Origin: JABDPF01 sp036351575
Lineage (GTDB): Bacteria > Pseudomonadota > Gammaproteobacteria > Xanthomonadales > SZUA-36
Reading direction: 5' to 3'
Length of the DNA: 64,000 nt
Assembly (NCBI GenBank): GCA_036351575.1
Contig: JAZBPJ010000115.1
Location: forward strand, 24,202-88,201
A model generated the notes under the pieces. The model saw nothing but the letters and a program-made list of their open reading frames with translations. It had not been told where the DNA came from and did no database searches. Shown here piece after piece: positions 62,859-64,000 of this stretch. The stretch's first letter is position 1, and each line of letters begins with the position of its first letter. Both the position numbers and the translations under genes were made by a program.

Positions 62859-63533
62859 TCAGCGCTGTTTTTTAAACCCGTCCATCGGGCGGCCGCGAAT
62901 CCTTCGCACCCAGTACTCGATAAAGCTGTAGTCCAGCAAGGCGAGGTCCTCGCCTTTCGCATCGCCGTAGCGGCCGCGGTACTTGTGCTTGACCCAGGCG
63001 TTGATGTCCATGCGCCGGCCGTGCTCGAAAAACCAGTTGTTGACGGGGTGAAAGCCGGGTTTCGAAACAAACGCGGTGCCGAAATCGATGATGCAGGGCT
63101 TCTCGTCGTTCGTGACCAGGATATTGGTCTTGGACTTGAGGTCGCCGTGGCACACGCCGCGGTCGTGGAACGAGTGCAGCACGGCCAGTAGTTCATTGAA
63201 CCAGCCGTCACGGTCCGTCCAAGAAGCCTGGCGGTAGGGCGTGCCCTCGATGTACTCGATCACGAGGTAGCGGCCGGCGAGCAAGCCGTAACACCGGGGC
63301 ACGCCGGACAGGCCCTCCATGCGCCGGTAGGCCTCGTACTCCCGTTCCAGGGTGCGCTGTCGCAGGCGGCGGATCGCGCCGCGCCCCATGGCCGACTTGA
63401 CCACCACGTCGATGCCGTCCTCGCGGTAGCGCAGAACGGTGCCCTGGTTGCTGACGGCCAGCACGTTCTCGCCCGCATCAAGACTGTGCTCGATCCACTG
63501 CAGGAATTCCGGCCGTTCGATCAAGGTATGCAT
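62859..63533 (-). CDS. RIO/Kdo-kinase-like atypical kinase
   Basis: 224 residues with a lipopolysaccharide-kinase/RIO1-like fold: VVVK (Lys46), conserved Glu in LEREYEAYRRM (Glu64 or nearby), VIEYIEGTPY hinge, catalytic loop HGDLKSKTN (129-137) and metal-binding DFG (150-152). Candidate relatives are Kdo kinase (KdkA), InaA and serine-kinase RIO1; the sequence does not settle which. Single gene between a lipoprotein gene (convergent) and an amidohydrolase. Confidence 0.85.
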   Translation of the reverse strand: MHTLIERPEFLQWIEHSLDAGENVLAVSNQGTVLRYREDGIDVVVKSAMGRGAIRRLRQRTLEREYEAYRRMEGLSGVPRCYGLLAGRYLVIEYIEGTPYRQASWTDRDGWFNELLAVLHSFHDRGVCHGDLKSKTNILVTNDEKPCIIDFGTAFVSKPGFHPVNNWFFEHGRRMDINAWVKHKYRGRYGDAKGEDLALLDYSFIEYWVRRIRGRPMDGFKKQR

Positions 63534-63576
63534 ACGCCGGCGATGATATCACCCGAAGCCCGGCCAGCGCCCGGAC

Positions 63577-63999
63577 TCAATCCTGCAGGTAGTCCACCAC
63601 CAGGCTGGACAGGATGCGCACGCCGGTTTCCAGGTTTGGCTCGTACATGTCGAACAGCGGCGAGTGGTTGGGCGCCGCATAACGCGGATCGCCGCCCTCG
63701 GGGCCGTTCGACAGGAACACGTACAGGCCCGGTGTTTCCAGCGCGAAGTAGGAAAAATCCTCCGCCGTGGTATGAGGTTTGCCGCGCGCCACGCTGGTCA
63801 CCCGCTCCAGCGTCGGCAGCATGCGATCGTACAGCTCCGGGTCGTTGATCAGAGCCGGGTATCCCAGTTCCAGTTCGAATTCGATCCCGGCCCCGGACGC
63901 TTCCGCGATGCCGCGCGCCGTGCGTTCGATCCGCTCGTGGATTTCCCTGCGCATGTCCGCGTCGAAGGTCCGGATCGTGCCTTCGAGTTCGACCTCGTC
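63577..63999 (-). CDS. M20-family amidohydrolase, C-terminal part (5' truncated by window)
   Basis: Coding continues to the window edge in frame (DEVELEGTIRTFDADMRREIHERIERTARGIAEASGAG), so ATG 63954 is an internal methionine, not a start. The final ~141 residues match the C-terminal half of an M20 peptidase/amidohydrolase such as an amino-acid or indole-acetyl amide hydrolase: the dimerisation domain, then a metal-binding Glu region (TTAEDFSYFA) and NHSPLFD with the zinc-binding His. The substrate cannot be read from this part. Confidence 0.85.
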   Translation of the reverse strand, partial: DEVELEGTIRTFDADMRREIHERIERTARGIAEASGAGIEFELELGYPALINDPELYDRMLPTLERVTSVARGKPHTTAEDFSYFALETPGLYVFLSNGPEGGDPRYAAPNHSPLFDMYEPNLETGVRILSSLVVDYLQD

Positions 64000-64000
64000 G

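Overview
The window is GC-rich (about 60-65% by eye), gene-dense bacterial chromosome from a gammaproteobacterium. Several neighbourhoods are characteristic of that class: LysM protein-dprA-smg-topA next to def-fmt-rsmB, algZ-algR-hemC-hemD-hemX-hemY, lptM-dapF-DUF484-xerC, hslVU, ubiE-ubiJ-ubiB, glnA-ntrB-ntrC and ntrY/ntrX-trkA-trkH. A complete oleABCD cluster, a large TonB-dependent receptor and REP-like palindromes suggest a Xanthomonadales/Chromatiales-type lineage. That placement is inference; no rRNA or tRNA gene is present to anchor it.

Layout. 1-1600: 3' part of polA. 1633-5547 (minus): topA, tsaC, hemF. 5581-8452 (minus): LysM protein, dprA, smg, running into topA. 8593-18441 (plus): def, fmt, rsmB, a DUF4390 protein, an NtrY-type kinase, an NtrX-type regulator, trkA, trkH. 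18466-19347 (minus): a lipid A-type acyltransferase. 19419-19868 (plus): dtd. 19847-25470 (minus): uppP, glnA, a DUF4124 protein, ntrB, ntrC, with a sigma-54 promoter and two NtrC-type enhancer sites ahead of glnA. 25536-29007 (plus): an M14 metallopeptidase and a beta-hydroxyacid dehydrogenase. 29013-35741 (minus): esterase, algZ, algR, hemC, hemD, hemX, hemY, chained by overlaps. 35760-38409 (plus): lptM, dapF, DUF484, xerC. 39083-41024 (plus): hslV, hslU, both preceded by REP-like palindromes. 41158-46442 (minus): a methyltransferase flanked by palindromic repeats, a TonB-dependent receptor and a transglutaminase/TPR lipoprotein. 46531-49128 (minus): an outer-membrane-type protein, xdhC-like and mocA-like genes; 49191-50054 (plus) is a MOSC protein. 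50047-50703 (minus): an AsmA-like protein. 50915-53966 (plus): ubiE-ubiJ-ubiB. 54051-56528 (minus): a YugP-type metallopeptidase and a ClsC-type phospholipase D. 56542-62063: a phosphopantetheinyl transferase divergent from oleABCD (long-chain olefin synthesis). 62131-64000: an unassigned lipoprotein, a RIO/Kdo-kinase-like protein and a truncated M20 amidohydrolase.

Genes working together. glnA/ntrB/ntrC form the nitrogen-limitation circuit, with NtrC sites 32 bp apart upstream of a good -24/-12 promoter. hemC/D/X/Y supply and manage tetrapyrrole intermediates under the same transcript as an AlgZ/AlgR pair; hemF and tsaC sit separately. oleA (Claisen condensation), oleD (ketone reduction), oleC (beta-lactone formation) and oleB (decarboxylation) make a full hydrocarbon pathway.

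Most notable points: the NtrX-like regulator has lost the GAFTGA loop and the key Walker A and B residues; topA, and probably dprA, lack any canonical start codon at the proper N-terminus; and three families of palindromic repeats sit around hslV/hslU, the methyltransferase gene and the 3' side of ubiB. No stretch longer than 300 bases lacks a gene; the longest gaps (24425-24672, 44980-45221, 42103-42315, 50704-50914) are covered by the regulatory and repeat entries. No tRNA, rRNA, CRISPR array, prophage or IS transposase was seen.
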